DNA of 64,000 nt from an uncultured Prochlorococcus sp. (GCA_902616595.1 CACMTJ010000002.1:1-64000); one strand, 5' to 3'; positions 1-11,893 are shown, numbered from the stretch's first letter. Translations and numbers: made by a program. The notes: a model not told the origin generated them from the letters alone.

Positions 1-1013
1 GAGAATTTGATGATAATTTTACTTGGTCGGCAATGGTATTAGCTGCTCAAGGAAAAAAAATAAATCAAATATCGATTGATGAAATTGATTGGTTAACTAA
101 ATTACGGAGAGGATTAGAAGAAACCCGAAAAGGATTTGTTACTGAATTATTGGATAAATTGGGAGATGATCCTCTTACTCCCGAATCTCTTGATGATTTA
201 GAGACATTATTAATAAGAGCAGATGTAGGGATTGATTCAACCGATAAAGTTATAAGTTCTCTTAGAACAAAATTAAACGAGGAAGTCGTAGGCGGAGAAG
301 CAGGAATAAAATTTTTGAAGGAGGAATTAAAATTAATTATCGATAAACCAATAAAAAATTCGGGTTCTGATCTTTTAGTTCCCCAAAAAGGTAAATTAAA
401 TGTCTGGTTATTAGTGGGAGTTAATGGTGTTGGTAAAACCACTACATTAGGGAAGCTAGCATATTTGTCATCAAAAAGTAATTATAAAACTTTGATTGCT
501 GCTGCTGATACTTTTAGAGCGGCCGCAGTAGAACAACTTAAAGTGTGGGGAGATAGAAGTAATGTTGACGTTATATCTAATCAATCAAAAAATGCTGATC
601 CAGCTGCTGTAGTTTTTGATGCAATTAATTCTGCAAAAAAAAGAAATGTTGATTTATTACTTGTTGATACAGCTGGTAGATTGCAAACAAAAAATAACTT
701 GATGGATGAATTAACAAAAATAAAAAAAATTATTGATAAAAAGGTCCCAGATGCACTTGTTGAATCATTATTAGTTTTAGATGCAAGTCAGGGACAAAAT
801 GGCTTAAAACAAGCAAAAAGTTTCGCTAAATCAGCAGATTTAAGTGGAGCAATTATTACTAAATTAGATGGTACTTCTAGAGGAGGTGTTTCTTTAGCAG
901 TATCTGAAGAAGTAAATTTGCCCATAAGGTTTATTGGAGCTGGAGAAGGTATAAAAGATTTGAGACCATTTAATAGTTATGAATTTGTAGAGGCTATGCT
1001 TGCAGATAAATAA
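1..1013 (+). CDS. ftsY: Signal recognition particle receptor FtsY (5' truncated by window edge; reading frame open to base 3)
   Basis: GVNGVGKTTTLGKLA, DTFRAAAVEQL, DTAGRLQTKNNLMDEL, TKLDGTSRGG motifs of SRP GTPases; frame is open upstream of the ORF-track Met. Confidence 0.95.
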   Translation, partial: EFDDNFTWSAMVLAAQGKKINQISIDEIDWLTKLRRGLEETRKGFVTELLDKLGDDPLTPESLDDLETLLIRADVGIDSTDKVISSLRTKLNEEVVGGEAGIKFLKEELKLIIDKPIKNSGSDLLVPQKGKLNVWLLVGVNGVGKTTTLGKLAYLSSKSNYKTLIAAADTFRAAAVEQLKVWGDRSNVDVISNQSKNADPAAVVFDAINSAKKRNVDLLLVDTAGRLQTKNNLMDELTKIKKIIDKKVPDALVESLLVLDASQGQNGLKQAKSFAKSADLSGAIITKLDGTSRGGVSLAVSEEVNLPIRFIGAGEGIKDLRPFNSYEFVEAMLADK

Positions 1014-1080
1014 AAATTTAATTAATTTTTTTTAAAAACTTAAATTTAATGTTAAAACATACTTATCTATTGGTTTTGTT

Positions 1081-2424
1081 TTGGCAAATAATCAAAAAGA
1101 AAAAATATTTTCGAATAAAGTTGTCCAAAAATTTTTAGAAAATGATCCTAAATTCACCTTAAAAAATAAATATAAATTTGCTGAAATTGCATCGTCTCTA
1201 GCATATTATTTAAAATCATTTACCAACATAAATAAATTACTTGATTATGTTTGCTTAATTCTTAAACATATTTTTAGTGAGAATATAATTTTAATTATTC
1301 CTTTAAATTATGAGGGTGAGATATGGAATGAAAATATAAAAATTTCTATTAATTATGAATATTCAACAATTCAAGAAGCGATTAATAGTTTTTTGGATCA
1401 ATTTCAATTTTCAAAAAATTTTAAAATAAAAGAAATTGTTACTTTTGAAAATGCTTTAAAAAATAAATTTAAAGAATATAAAATTGAATCAAAAAAAATA
1501 ATATCCAGAGGCAAATGTAGAGGATTTATTTATATTTTTAGCGAAAGTTTTTCTACACAGTCGATTACTGAAGATAGTAATTTTAATTTTATTGAAAATT
1601 GTCTAGCTGTTGGATTAGAAAATTACTACTTAATAAAAACAAAGAAAAAGCATGAGAATGTAGACAGAGAAATTTCCACTGGTGCTGAAATTCAATCTCA
1701 ATTACTCCCGGATTATTGTCCAATTATCCATGGTATAGATCTAGCTGCACATTGTAGACCAGCTCTTCAGCTCGGTGGAGATTACTATGATTTTATGTGC
1801 TTAAAGACTAATATTTCTGAAAAAAGGAAAGAAAAATCAAGATGGGCCTTTGTAATAGGTGATGTCATGGGTAAAGGGATTCCAGCCGGTCTTTTAATGA
1901 CTATGTTAAGAGGCATGCTTCGTGCAGAGGTTCTTACAGGCCTTCCCCCAGATAGAATTTTGCATGATTTGAATCAACTAGCAATAAACGATTTAGATCA
2001 ATCACATAGATTTGTGACATTATTTTACTCAGATTATGATCCTAGAACTAGAAAATTGAGATTCGCAAATGCAGCACATAATCCTCCTTTGCTTTGGAAA
2101 AGTTCAGATCAGAAAATTATTAGACTAGATGCAAAAGGATTTGTACTTGGACTACAAAAAGATGCTGAATATCATTGTGGTGAAATCAAGCTTAATCAAA
2201 ATGATTTAGTTCTTTATTACACAGACGGAGTAATTGATACTTCTAATTCTTTAGGACAACGATTTGATGAGGAAAGATTAATTAATACTCTTACAAAATT
2301 GTGCAAGCAGTCTTATACATCCCAAGAAATATTAAATAAAATATTTAAAAAGCTCGACGATTTTACAGGTCAAAATAGACATCTTGAAGATGATGCCTCA
2401 ATGGTTATTTTTCAATTGAAATAG
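1081..2424 (+). CDS. PP2C/SpoIIE (RsbU-like) family protein serine phosphatase with N-terminal GAF-like region
   Basis: EIQSQLLPD, GGDYYDF, GDVMGKGIPAGLLMTMLRG, YTDGVIDTSN motifs; TTG start. Confidence 0.85.
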   Translation: MANNQKEKIFSNKVVQKFLENDPKFTLKNKYKFAEIASSLAYYLKSFTNINKLLDYVCLILKHIFSENIILIIPLNYEGEIWNENIKISINYEYSTIQEAINSFLDQFQFSKNFKIKEIVTFENALKNKFKEYKIESKKIISRGKCRGFIYIFSESFSTQSITEDSNFNFIENCLAVGLENYYLIKTKKKHENVDREISTGAEIQSQLLPDYCPIIHGIDLAAHCRPALQLGGDYYDFMCLKTNISEKRKEKSRWAFVIGDVMGKGIPAGLLMTMLRGMLRAEVLTGLPPDRILHDLNQLAINDLDQSHRFVTLFYSDYDPRTRKLRFANAAHNPPLLWKSSDQKIIRLDAKGFVLGLQKDAEYHCGEIKLNQNDLVLYYTDGVIDTSNSLGQRFDEERLINTLTKLCKQSYTSQEILNKIFKKLDDFTGQNRHLEDDASMVIFQLK

Positions 2425-2486
2425 ATATTTTTTGTCACTTATATAAAAAAATGCTTTATTAGAGATACTTAAAGTAATTAATTAAT

Positions 2487-3866
2487 ATGGCAAAAGTTTG
2501 GAGTAAAAGGTTTGATAAGGCACTTGACCCCTTTATTGAAAAGTTTAATGCCTCTATTGGTTTTGATAGAAAGCTTATTTTAGAAGATTTAGATTGCTCG
2601 ATTGCTCATGCGAAAATGCTTGGCAAAACAAAAGTTCTATCTTCTTCTGAATCTTTGCAAATTATTAATGGTTTAAAGTTAATAAAAGTTGAGTATTTGG
2701 AGGGTAAATTTTCTCCTAGTCCACCTTCAGAAGATATTCACTATTGCATAGAAGAAAAGCTGATAAGTTTAATTGGTGAAACTGGAAAAAAATTACATAC
2801 AGGTAGAAGTAGAAATGATCAAGTTGGTACAGATATAAGATTGTGGCTAAGAAAAGAGATTGACAATATTGAAATTTTAATAACTGATTTGCAAAAATCC
2901 TTCTTAAATCTTGCTAAATCCAATATTTTTACCTTAATTCCTGGATATACCCACATGCAAAGAGCTCAACCATTATCTTTGTCTCATCATTTATTGGCTT
3001 ATATAGAAATGCTCCAAAGAGACCGTGAAAGGTATAAGGAAGTTCGCTCAAGAGTTAATATTTCTCCGTTAGGAGCTGCAGCATTAGCTGGAACAAAAAT
3101 AAAAATAGATAGGCACTTTACAGCTGCAGAATTGGGTTTTAAAAAGATTTATAAAAACAGTATTGATGCAGTAAGTGATAGAGATTTTTGTATAGAGTTT
3201 GTTTCTGCATCTGCTATATTGATGTCTCATTTAAGTAAAATTTCAGAAGAAATAATTTTATGGGTAACTGATGAATTTTCTTTTGCGAAATTAACAGATA
3301 AATGTGCAACAGGAAGTAGCTTAATGCCTCAGAAAAAAAATCCTGACGTACCAGAATTGATCAGGGGTAAGACAGGAAGAGTGTATGGACATCTCCAGGC
3401 ATTGTTAACCATGGTCAAAGGAGTACCACTCTCTTATAATAAGGATTTTCAAGAGGATAAAGAGCCAATATTTGATACTGCAGAAACAATATCTTCTTGT
3501 ACTAAAGCAATGACTATTTTAATTAATGAGGGCATTGAATTTAATATTAAAAATCTATCTGATTCAGTAGAGAACGACTTTTCAAATGCTACTGATTTGG
3601 CAGACTACTTAGTTAATAAAGATGTTCCTTTTAGAACCGCCTATCAAGTTGTTGGTCAAATGGTCAAATATTGCTTGGAGAGAAAAATGTTATTTAAAAA
3701 TCTCAAAATTGAAGAATTTAAAAAATTTCATCCAGAATTTGATGATGATGTTTTTGCGGATCTTAAGCCTTTTAATGTCGTTAAATCAAGAAATAGCGAA
3801 GGTGGTACCAGTTTTGTTCAAGTAGAAAAAGAGATAAATAATTGGCAAAAAAGATTGTTAATTTGA
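2487..3866 (+). CDS. argH: Argininosuccinate lyase
   Basis: [31 protein letters not shown] fumarase/lyase signature. Confidence 0.97.
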   Translation: MAKVWSKRFDKALDPFIEKFNASIGFDRKLILEDLDCSIAHAKMLGKTKVLSSSESLQIINGLKLIKVEYLEGKFSPSPPSEDIHYCIEEKLISLIGETGKKLHTGRSRNDQVGTDIRLWLRKEIDNIEILITDLQKSFLNLAKSNIFTLIPGYTHMQRAQPLSLSHHLLAYIEMLQRDRERYKEVRSRVNISPLGAAALAGTKIKIDRHFTAAELGFKKIYKNSIDAVSDRDFCIEFVSASAILMSHLSKISEEIILWVTDEFSFAKLTDKCATGSSLMPQKKNPDVPELIRGKTGRVYGHLQALLTMVKGVPLSYNKDFQEDKEPIFDTAETISSCTKAMTILINEGIEFNIKNLSDSVENDFSNATDLADYLVNKDVPFRTAYQVVGQMVKYCLERKMLFKNLKIEEFKKFHPEFDDDVFADLKPFNVVKSRNSEGGTSFVQVEKEINNWQKRLLI

Positions 3867-3930
3867 ATCTCAATTATATTTCTACAACAAGGGTATGCTT
3901 TGAAGTAGAATAATAAAGCAATATTATGAG

Positions 3931-3952
3931 ACTACTCAGTGTAGTTTTTTTA
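3931..3952 (+). terminator. Possible intrinsic terminator or hairpin between argH and the RRM gene
   Basis: ACTAC-TCAGT-GTAGT followed by a T-run; short stem. Confidence 0.35.
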
Positions 3953-3979
3953 TAAGGTAAATTTTTTGTTGAGTTTAAA

Positions 3980-4447
3980 GTGAGTATTTTTGTTGGCAAT
4001 TTGCCGTTCCGCGCAGAGCGTGAAGATGTTACACAGTTGTTTGCCCCTTTTGGTGAGGTTTTAAATTGCTCTCTTCCCTTAGAGCGGGATACTGGTAGGA
4101 AAAGAGGATTTGCATTTATTGAAATGGCAGATGAAGCGATTGAGTCAAAAGCTATTGATGGTTTGCAAGGCACGGAACTTATGGGTAGACCATTAAGAAT
4201 TAATAAAGCTGAGCCTAGAGGTTCTGGTGGATCTCGTAGAGGAGGAAGAGGTGGCAACAATGGTGGCTATGGTGGCGGCTACGGCGGCGGCAACAATGGC
4301 TCTAACGCTAATAAATCTTCTGGAGCAGACGGTTGGGAAGACAGAAGCTATGGAAATTCTTCTGATAACTCTGAATATGAAAATGGTAGGAGCAGGAGAA
4401 AAAGGGGAGTGTCCAATGAGAGCAATGCTTCAAACGAGACAAATTAA
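3980..4447 (+). CDS. Cyanobacterial RRM-type RNA-binding protein with Gly-rich C-terminus
   Basis: IFVGNLPF (RNP2), KRGFAFIEM (RNP1), glycine-rich GGSRRGGRGGNNGGYGGGYGGG tail; GTG start. Confidence 0.9.
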   Translation: MSIFVGNLPFRAEREDVTQLFAPFGEVLNCSLPLERDTGRKRGFAFIEMADEAIESKAIDGLQGTELMGRPLRINKAEPRGSGGSRRGGRGGNNGGYGGGYGGGNNGSNANKSSGADGWEDRSYGNSSDNSEYENGRSRRKRGVSNESNASNETN

Positions 4448-5478
4448 TAACCCATTTCTTTAAGTGCTGTCGTTAATTTAAATAAATATTCAATATTTAA
4501 TTCATTTTTTATAGATTTATTTGAAATTTGATTTCTCCAAATTTTAGCTTTTGGTATACCTTCAACTAAATTTATAAGATGTTTACAAATATCCCAAGAT
4601 TTTCCTCCATTACTTAAATGTGCTTCTATGTATGGAATTAAGGAGGTTATAATTTTTGAGGCAGATTTGGGTTTTTTATTAATTCCATAAATCTTTTGAT
4701 CAATTTCAGACCATCTTAAGGGATGTTTATAAATTGACCGTCCAATCATGACCCCATCAAAATCACTCAAGGCTTTTAGTGATTCATCGATATTTGTTAA
4801 ACCTCCATTGATTTCTATTAATAATTCTGGATTTAATTTTTTCAATTTTTTTACTACCTCATAATTTAGTGGTGGTATGGTCCTATTTTGTTTTGGATTT
4901 AGACCTTTTAATATGGCTTTCCTTGCGTGAACTGTAAATCTGTCTGCACCAGCATTTGCGATAATTCTTACGAAATTATTCAAGCTAACGAAACTATCAT
5001 CATTATCTACACCGATTCTGTGTTTGATCGTAACCGGTAAGTTGCAATTATTTTTTAAGGATTCTATACATTTTGCTGCTTTTTCAGGTTCTTTCATAAG
5101 TGAAGCGCCAAAATTTCCAGAACAGACCCTTGGACTAGGACAACCAACATTAAAGTTTATTTCGTCATAACCCCAATCCTGTGCCATTTGTGCTGCCTCT
5201 TTAAGGATTTCAGGATCGTCTCCTCCAAACTGAATCGATATCGGGTGTTCTTCATCATTAAAATTTAGAAAATTTTCTTTTTTATTCGTAAAAACTAAAC
5301 TCTGGGCCACAATCATTTCCGTATACAATAGAGCTTTAGAACTTATTTTTCTCATTATCATTCTGAAATGCTTATCAGTACAATCCATCATTGGAGCAAT
5401 ACTTAATTTATGAATATTTTTAATAGAATTAGGCTTAATGAAATTCATTACTTTTTGTGATTTAAATATATGAATCAA
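4444..5478 (-). CDS. dusA: tRNA-dihydrouridine synthase A (start may be internal ATG near 5448)
   Basis: APMMDCTDKHFR, NFNVGCPSPRV, TVKHRIG-like (TIKHRIGVD), HARKAILKGLNPKQNR, EINGG. Confidence 0.93.
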   Translation of the reverse strand: MIHIFKSQKVMNFIKPNSIKNIHKLSIAPMMDCTDKHFRMIMRKISSKALLYTEMIVAQSLVFTNKKENFLNFNDEEHPISIQFGGDDPEILKEAAQMAQDWGYDEINFNVGCPSPRVCSGNFGASLMKEPEKAAKCIESLKNNCNLPVTIKHRIGVDNDDSFVSLNNFVRIIANAGADRFTVHARKAILKGLNPKQNRTIPPLNYEVVKKLKKLNPELLIEINGGLTNIDESLKALSDFDGVMIGRSIYKHPLRWSEIDQKIYGINKKPKSASKIITSLIPYIEAHLSNGGKSWDICKHLINLVEGIPKAKIWRNQISNKSIKNELNIEYLFKLTTALKEMGY

Positions 5479-5964
5479 TTTTTATCAAGAAGAACTTTTA
5501 TTCTAATTCCTACTATGTCAATCTTAAAAATAATCTTTAACCCCATGCAAGTATTAGCATCTTCACTACCTTCTAAAGAAGAGTGGAATTTATCAAAAGA
5601 TGAATGGAAGGCTAGGCTTAGTCCAGAATCATATTATATTTTGAGGGAGGAAGGGACTGAAAGAGCTTTTAGCAGCCAATTAAATAATGAGAAGAGGAAA
5701 GGGATTTTTCACTGTGCAGCATGTGATTTGCCGCTCTTTTCCTCAGATAAAAAATTTGATAGTGGTACAGGATGGCCAAGTTTTTGGGATTCAATTCAAG
5801 GATCAGTAGAAACAAAAGTTGATTTTAAGTTAATTGTTCCTAGAACCGAATATCATTGCTCTAGATGTGGAGGTCATCAGGGACATGTCTTCAATGATGG
5901 GCCACTTCCTACTGGCAAAAGATACTGTAATAATGGATTAGCTTTAAGGTTTGTTCCTGACTAA
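5470..5964 (+). CDS. msrB: Peptide-methionine (R)-S-oxide reductase with N-terminal hydrophobic/RR signal-like segment
   Basis: [48 protein letters not shown]; CxxC zinc pairs. Confidence 0.93.
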   Translation: MNQFLSRRTFILIPTMSILKIIFNPMQVLASSLPSKEEWNLSKDEWKARLSPESYYILREEGTERAFSSQLNNEKRKGIFHCAACDLPLFSSDKKFDSGTGWPSFWDSIQGSVETKVDFKLIVPRTEYHCSRCGGHQGHVFNDGPLPTGKRYCNNGLALRFVPD

Positions 5965-6038
5965 ATATTTGTGCGGCCTTCCGCAACTTGTTTTGTGCAT
6001 CACTTTATTGGACAATAGTTTTATTAAATTTTAGAAAA

Positions 6039-6758
6039 ATGATTGAAAATCAATCAGACAATATTGATAATAAAGAGAATGATGATTCTAGCTTGGATAA
6101 TGCTCCTGGAGATACATCATTTACCCAAAATTCAACAACCGAAAATGATGAATTATCTTCTCAAGAAAAAGAAGAAATAAATACTGAAGAATTAAAAAAT
6201 ACTATTTCAAATAATGATGCAAGATTAGAACAATTAGAAAAAGAGCATGAAACATTAAAAAATCAATATGTAAGGATTTCAGCAGATTTTGATAATTTCA
6301 GAAAAAGGCAGTCTAGGGATCAGGACGATTTAAAAATCCAACTTGTTTCCAAGACTTTAACTGCCATACTGCCTATTGTTGATAATTTTGAAAGAGCAAG
6401 ACAACAACTTAAACCAGAAAGTGAAGAAGCTCAAGCTCTTCATAGAAGTTATCAAGGATTGTATAAACAACTAGTAGAAGTTTTAAAACAACAGGGAGTG
6501 TCACCCATGAGAGTTGTTGGTCAGCAATTTGATCCAAACTTGCATGAAGCTGTATTAAGAGAACCTAGTGAAGAGTTAGAAGAGGATTTTATTCTTGAAG
6601 AATTGCAGCGAGGCTATCATCTAGACGGTAAGGTTTTGAGACATGCATTGGTTAAGGTTTCTAGTGGACCTGGTAAACAAAATTCACAACAGGAAGTAGA
6701 AAAGGATACAGTTGAAGGGGATGTTAATTCAGAGGCAAATACTTCTGAAGATGTATAA
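6039..6758 (+). CDS. grpE: Nucleotide exchange factor GrpE (start moved to ATG 6039, MIENQSDN)
   Basis: [43 protein letters not shown]; followed by dnaJ. Confidence 0.93.
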   Translation: MIENQSDNIDNKENDDSSLDNAPGDTSFTQNSTTENDELSSQEKEEINTEELKNTISNNDARLEQLEKEHETLKNQYVRISADFDNFRKRQSRDQDDLKIQLVSKTLTAILPIVDNFERARQQLKPESEEAQALHRSYQGLYKQLVEVLKQQGVSPMRVVGQQFDPNLHEAVLREPSEELEEDFILEELQRGYHLDGKVLRHALVKVSSGPGKQNSQQEVEKDTVEGDVNSEANTSEDV

Positions 6759-6787
6759 ATTCCAAATTCTTATTTGAGCATTATCTA

Positions 6788-7912
6788 ATGGCTGATTTTT
6801 ACCAAATACTTGGAGTTTCAAGAGATGCTGATGCAGATACCTTAAAAAAGGCTTATAGAAAATTAGCAAGACAATACCATCCTGACGTTAATAAAGAACC
6901 TGGTGCGGAAGATAAATTTAAAGAAATTGGGAAGGCTTACGAAGCATTAGCTGATCCTGAAACTAGAGCAAGATATGACCAATTTGGAGAAGCTGGCCTT
7001 GGAGGTGCAGCTGGAATGCCTGATATGGGAGATATGGGTGGCTTTGCAGATTTATTTGAAACTTTTTTTAATGGCTTTGGGGGGCAAAATCCACAAGGAG
7101 GAAGAACACAAAGAAGAGGTCCTCAACAAGGAGATGATCTAAGGTATGACCTTAATATTGACTTTAAAGATGCAATTTTTGGCCAACAAAGAGAAATTAA
7201 AATTCCTCATTTGGAGACATGTGAAGTCTGTAGGGGAACAGGTGCAAAACTAGGAACCGGCCCCAAAACTTGTTCAACATGTGGCGGAAGTGGACAAGTT
7301 AGAAGAGCTACAAGAACACCTTTTGGTAATTTCACACAAGTAGCTGAATGTCCTTCATGTAATGGGGCTGGCCAGATAATTGCAGATCCATGTTTAACTT
7401 GCGGCGGTAATGGCGTAAAGCAAGTCAGAAAAAAATTAAGAATTAATATTCCTGCAGGAGTTGATACTGGCACTAAATTAAGAGTTTCTGGCGAGGGAAA
7501 TGTTGGTTTGAAAGGGGGTCCACCAGGAGATCTTTATGTTTTTATAAAAGTTAAGAATGATTCAAAACTTAAAAGAGATGGCGTAACTATATCTTCAGAA
7601 ATAGCAGTGAGTTATTTACAGGCTATTTTAGGTGACACTGTAAAAATCAATACAGTTGATGGAGATGTTAATTTAAAAATTCCAAGTGGTACGCAGCCAA
7701 ATACAACTCTTTCACTTGAGAACAAAGGGGTACCTAGACTTGGTAATCCGGTAGCGAGAGGAAATCATGAAGTCTTAGTAAAAGTAAAATTACCAACTCG
7801 TATAACCGATGCAGAACGAGAGCTTTTAGAGGGTTTAGCTTCTCAATATTCAGATAAAAATATCAATTCCAGTAGTGGACTTTTTAGTAAATTATTTGGT
7901 AAAGAATCTTAA
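6788..7912 (+). CDS. dnaJ: Chaperone DnaJ
   Basis: J-domain with HPD, four CxxCxGxG-type zinc repeats. Confidence 0.97.
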   Translation: MADFYQILGVSRDADADTLKKAYRKLARQYHPDVNKEPGAEDKFKEIGKAYEALADPETRARYDQFGEAGLGGAAGMPDMGDMGGFADLFETFFNGFGGQNPQGGRTQRRGPQQGDDLRYDLNIDFKDAIFGQQREIKIPHLETCEVCRGTGAKLGTGPKTCSTCGGSGQVRRATRTPFGNFTQVAECPSCNGAGQIIADPCLTCGGNGVKQVRKKLRINIPAGVDTGTKLRVSGEGNVGLKGGPPGDLYVFIKVKNDSKLKRDGVTISSEIAVSYLQAILGDTVKINTVDGDVNLKIPSGTQPNTTLSLENKGVPRLGNPVARGNHEVLVKVKLPTRITDAERELLEGLASQYSDKNINSSSGLFSKLFGKES

Positions 7913-8142
7913 TGACTTCCTTAAAGCATTTGGATCTTAAATCTGTTCCATGTCCTTTAAATGTCGTCAAAATTAAATTGGCTTTGGAGAAGTTATCTAA
8001 AAATGAACAACTTATTGTTGAACTAGATAAAGGTGAACCAGAAGAAATGGTATTAAGTAATTTAAAAGAGATGGGATGTTTCTTTAAACAAATCAGAGAA
8101 AATGAAAAATTTATAAAAATAAAAATCTTGAATGAAAATTAA
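7912..8142 (+). CDS. TusA/SirA-family sulfurtransferase-like protein
   Basis: LDLKSVPCPLNVVKIKLALEKL: CPxx motif in TusA-like fold; 76 aa. Confidence 0.75.
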   Translation: MTSLKHLDLKSVPCPLNVVKIKLALEKLSKNEQLIVELDKGEPEEMVLSNLKEMGCFFKQIRENEKFIKIKILNEN

Positions 8143-9049
8143 TAGTAAACATTTAGGTTTAGTTACGAAAAAATTTAATGATTTCTTTTTAGTTGATTTA
8201 AAAAGTCAAGAAAACTCTGGAAATAGCGAGAAATTTTTATGTAAGGTTAAGAAGTCAATAAATTTCAAGGATCAATTAATTTATGTTGGAGACGAAGTAG
8301 CGATTGAAAAAATTGACTTTAAAAGTAAACGCGCAGTAATAACAAGACTAAAAAAAAGAAAAAATCTTTTAGTTAGACCCGCAGTTGCAAATATTTCTAA
8401 CATATACGTTACTTTTTCCGTTGAAGAACCAGAGTTAAATTTATCTCAAGTTAATAGGTTTTTGATATCAGCAGAATCAATGGGAGTTGAAGTCTCATTA
8501 GTTTTGACAAAGTGTGATTTAATTTCTGATAAAAGGAGATTATATTTACTTGATAAATTTGAGAAATGGGGATACCAAGTAATTACTTTAAATGTAAAGA
8601 AATCTGATTGTTTTAAAAATTTATTAGCCGAGTTAAAGCAAAAAGAATGTTCAATTTTTATGGGTCCATCGGGAGTTGGCAAAACTACTTTGCTAAATAT
8701 GATTATTCCAGGTCTTCAAAATAGTACTTCTCCAGTTTCTAATAAAATTAAGAGAGGAAAAAATACTACTCGAAATGTTGAGTTATTTTCTATGTCGAAT
8801 CAAAGTTACATTGTGGATACTCCTGGTTTTAATATGCAACCTTTAGAGGTTGATATTAAGTTGTTACCAAATCTTTATTCAGAAATATATAAACAGGTAA
8901 TCGAAGAAGGAATCAAGTGTAAATTTCGTAACTGCTTACATTTAAACGATGAGGGATGTAATTTAAATAAATCCTTCGAAAGATATTCTTTTTATAAAGA
9001 AATGATTGATTCTTCTAAGAGTCACTATTATCAAAACCAGGAAGATTAA
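8132..9049 (+). CDS. rsgA: Ribosome small-subunit-dependent GTPase A
   Basis: Circularly permuted GTPase: [22 protein letters not shown], zinc-binding C..CLH..C tail. Confidence 0.93.
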   Translation: MKINSKHLGLVTKKFNDFFLVDLKSQENSGNSEKFLCKVKKSINFKDQLIYVGDEVAIEKIDFKSKRAVITRLKKRKNLLVRPAVANISNIYVTFSVEEPELNLSQVNRFLISAESMGVEVSLVLTKCDLISDKRRLYLLDKFEKWGYQVITLNVKKSDCFKNLLAELKQKECSIFMGPSGVGKTTLLNMIIPGLQNSTSPVSNKIKRGKNTTRNVELFSMSNQSYIVDTPGFNMQPLEVDIKLLPNLYSEIYKQVIEEGIKCKFRNCLHLNDEGCNLNKSFERYSFYKEMIDSSKSHYYQNQED

Positions 9050-9365
9050 GATTTAATCCACCAGTCAAATCATTCATCCTTTCTTTCATAGTTGTAGTTG
9101 ATAATTCATGAGCTTTTTGAAAAGCTTGTAAAATATTTTGCTCTATTTGTTCTTTATTTGAATTTAAGATATTTTCTTCTACTTCTACCTTTAAAGGAAG
9201 TTGGTTTCCACTTATCCAAACTTTTATCATCTCATCATCACTTTTGCCTTCAATTTCCATATTTTCAAGTTCATCTTGTAATTTTTGAGCATCTTGCTGA
9301 ATTTGTTTAGCTTTTTTAAAAGCTTCTGTAAGTTGTCCAAAGTTAGGAAGTCCAAAACCCGCCAT
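9015..9365 (-). CDS. YbaB/EbfC family nucleoid-associated protein
   Basis: [40 protein letters not shown]. Confidence 0.9.
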   Translation of the reverse strand: MAGFGLPNFGQLTEAFKKAKQIQQDAQKLQDELENMEIEGKSDDEMIKVWISGNQLPLKVEVEENILNSNKEQIEQNILQAFQKAHELSTTTMKERMNDLTGGLNLNLPGFDNSDS

Positions 9366-9382
9366 TTTGTAAAAACGTTTCT

Positions 9383-10276
9383 TTAGTTAGGATAGTCAAA
9401 ACCAATCATTCTTACTTCCGGTTGCAAATAAATCCCTTTGTTTTGTAGTACTTTTTGTTGAATTACTGTTATTAATTCATAAATATCTTTTGAATTTGCT
9501 GATGAAGTGTTAATTATAAAATTTGAATGCATTGTAGAAATTTCAGCACCGCCAATTTTAAATCCCTTTAAACCCATATCATCAATTAATTTTGCTGCAT
9601 AAATATTTTCAGGATTTTTAAAAACACTACCAAAACTTGGTTGATGATATGGTTGTGTTTCTGTTTTTAATTTAAGGTTATTTTTGGTTGTTTGAATTAA
9701 TTTTTCTAGATTTCCATTAGGTTCAAAATATAATCTTGCACTAATAATTGTTAATTCGTTTCTTTGAAAAGAGCTAAATCTATACTCAAAATTGATATCT
9801 TTTTTTTCAATTTCAAGTTTTTCATGAGTTTTATTATTAATAACTTTTACGGAAATAAGATTTTTTGCTAGCGATAAATTACCTGTGCCAGCATTCATAT
9901 AAATTGCTCCTCCTAATGTTCCGGGAATTCCAACAGCCCATTCCCCTCCTTGTAATCCATTTTTAGCAAGACAATTAGATAATGTTGGGAGCATTACACC
10001 TGCTTCCGCTTCAACAATTCCTGAATATGGCTCTATCTTTAGAGATTTCAATTTTTTTGTACAAACAACTAAGCCTTTTATGAAAATATTATTTATTAAA
10101 AGATTTGAACCTGCGCCAATTATTTGACATCTTTGTTTATTTAAATTTGCCCATTTTATTAGATATGAAAGTTCTTCAACGTTTCTTGGCTCAGCAAAAT
10201 ATTCAGCTACTCCTCCCACTTTTATAGTTGTATAACTACTTAAATTACAGTTTTCAGAAAAAATTTTTTTATTCAT
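9383..10276 (-). CDS. murB: UDP-N-acetylmuramate dehydrogenase
   Basis: [48 protein letters not shown]. Confidence 0.95.
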   Translation of the reverse strand: MNKKIFSENCNLSSYTTIKVGGVAEYFAEPRNVEELSYLIKWANLNKQRCQIIGAGSNLLINNIFIKGLVVCTKKLKSLKIEPYSGIVEAEAGVMLPTLSNCLAKNGLQGGEWAVGIPGTLGGAIYMNAGTGNLSLAKNLISVKVINNKTHEKLEIEKKDINFEYRFSSFQRNELTIISARLYFEPNGNLEKLIQTTKNNLKLKTETQPYHQPSFGSVFKNPENIYAAKLIDDMGLKGFKIGGAEISTMHSNFIINTSSANSKDIYELITVIQQKVLQNKGIYLQPEVRMIGFDYPN

Positions 10277-10296
10277 AAATAAGTTATTTATTTTAA

Positions 10297-11700
10297 TTAT
10301 TTTTTATTTAAAATTGACCATAAATTATGACAATTACCAGCTCCCATATTCAAAATTAAATCTCCTTTTTGGGTTAATTTGTAAAAATTCTTTGTAACTT
10401 CATAATAATTATTTATATAACTAACATTTTTATTTTTTTTATAAATCAGATCAGTGATAATTTTAGAAGTAATTTTATCCTCGTTTCCTTCTCCTGCTCC
10501 ATAAATACTGGTTACATAAATAACATCTGCTTTTGATAATTCTTCAGCAAATTCTTTCGTAAATTGCTTTACTCGAGAGTATCTATGAGGTTGAAATATA
10601 GCTATTAATCTACTTTTTTGACATTCATTATTATGTTTTTGCTGAACCAATAATCTTCCTAATTTAATCGTCTCTTTTATTTCGTTTGGGTGATGTGCAT
10701 AATCATCATATACGCTTCTTTCATCTACTTGGCCTCTGAATTCAAATCTTTTTTTTGGTAGTTTAAGATATTTTATATTTTTCTTAATTTCTATAAAATC
10801 TACTCCTATCATTCTTGAAGCTGCTATTGCTGCGGTGATATTTGATAGGTTGTGTAATCCTGGAATTGGAATATTTAAATTACAAATAAATTTTTCATTT
10901 TCATAATAATTTCCAATCGTATACTTTGAATTAATTTCAGTGGGAATTATTGCAAAATTAACGTTTTTAGCTTTTTTGTTTGACCAATTACAATCAGAAT
11001 TAAAATTATTTCTTGAGTTTTCACAATCAAAATTAATTAGTAATTTTTTAGAGTTTCTAGCAAAACTTTTAAAAGAAGATATGACTTCACTTAAATTAGA
11101 AAAGTGATCGCAATGATCAAAATCAATGTTATTTATTATTCCGATATCAGACTTATATTTGTTAATTGTTCCATCAGATTCATCAACTTCAGCTACTAGG
11201 TATTTTGTATTTTCTAAATGACAATTAGAGTCGTAAATAGGAATTATTCCTCCAGTTATTGACGAAGAATTACGTGTACATAACTCAAGTATTGTAGATA
11301 GAAATGTACTGGTTGATGTTTTTCCGTGGCTGCCGGCTACCGCCAATGAAGTGTAAGTGCGCATTAGCATTGCAAGTATCTCTGAACGATGTTTTATTGA
11401 TAAATTTTTTTCTCTGCAGTACAAAAATTCTTCATTTTCTGGCTTAATCGCGGAGCTTACAACAAAATAAATTAATTTGCTGGTAAATTTTGAAATGACA
11501 AATTCAATATTTTTTCGAATTTGAGAAGAAAAGATTACTGCACCTAATTTCTCCAGTTTTTTAGTTTCATCGTTTTTAACTAAATCAGATCCTGAAACTG
11601 AACAACCTTTTTTAAGTAAACCTATTGCTAATGCTGACATCCCAATACCTCCAATCCCAATAAAATGAAAATGACTTTTCAACAGTAATTTTTTATCCAA
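10297..11700 (-). CDS. murC: UDP-N-acetylmuramate--L-alanine ligase
   Basis: FIGIGGIGMSALA, GSHGKTSTSTF, EVDESDGT, DDYAHHPNEIKETI, FQPHRYSR. Confidence 0.96.
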   Translation of the reverse strand: MDKKLLLKSHFHFIGIGGIGMSALAIGLLKKGCSVSGSDLVKNDETKKLEKLGAVIFSSQIRKNIEFVISKFTSKLIYFVVSSAIKPENEEFLYCREKNLSIKHRSEILAMLMRTYTSLAVAGSHGKTSTSTFLSTILELCTRNSSSITGGIIPIYDSNCHLENTKYLVAEVDESDGTINKYKSDIGIINNIDFDHCDHFSNLSEVISSFKSFARNSKKLLINFDCENSRNNFNSDCNWSNKKAKNVNFAIIPTEINSKYTIGNYYENEKFICNLNIPIPGLHNLSNITAAIAASRMIGVDFIEIKKNIKYLKLPKKRFEFRGQVDERSVYDDYAHHPNEIKETIKLGRLLVQQKHNNECQKSRLIAIFQPHRYSRVKQFTKEFAEELSKADVIYVTSIYGAGEGNEDKITSKIITDLIYKKNKNVSYINNYYEVTKNFYKLTQKGDLILNMGAGNCHNLWSILNKK

Positions 11701-11743
11701 TGTTTATCTTTTACTTAAATAAAAATAACTTCTAAGTAAAATT

Positions 11744-11781
11744 TTGCTATTTTTTCTTAAAAAAAATTGCTATTTTTTCTT
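11744..11781. repeat. 15-nt direct repeat TTGCTATTTTTTCTT x2 upstream of gap
   Basis: Identical copies at 11744-11758 and 11767-11781. Confidence 0.8.
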
Positions 11782-11893
11782 GAATTAATACAAAACTAGA
11801 CTTATTTGCTTAATAAATCAAAAAAAACTTACGTTATTGCACAAAATTCAGTATGATCAGCAACTTAGGTTAATCATTTAGAAATTATTAGTT

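Noticed and set aside
65-442. 125-aa antisense ORF in ftsY
   Set aside because: Shadow ORF opposite a well-supported gene; composition reflects the antisense frame.
3874-4260. 128-aa antisense ORF opposite the RRM gene (MLPPLPPLRDPPEPLG...)
   Set aside because: Antisense of Gly/Arg-rich repeats produces Pro/Leu-rich artefact; the sense RRM protein is clear.
4227-4463. 78-aa ORF in alternate frame of the RRM gene
   Set aside because: Frame-shifted reading of the glycine-rich tail.
7207-7473. 88-aa antisense ORF in dnaJ
   Set aside because: Overlaps the DnaJ zinc region on the opposite strand; no independent support.
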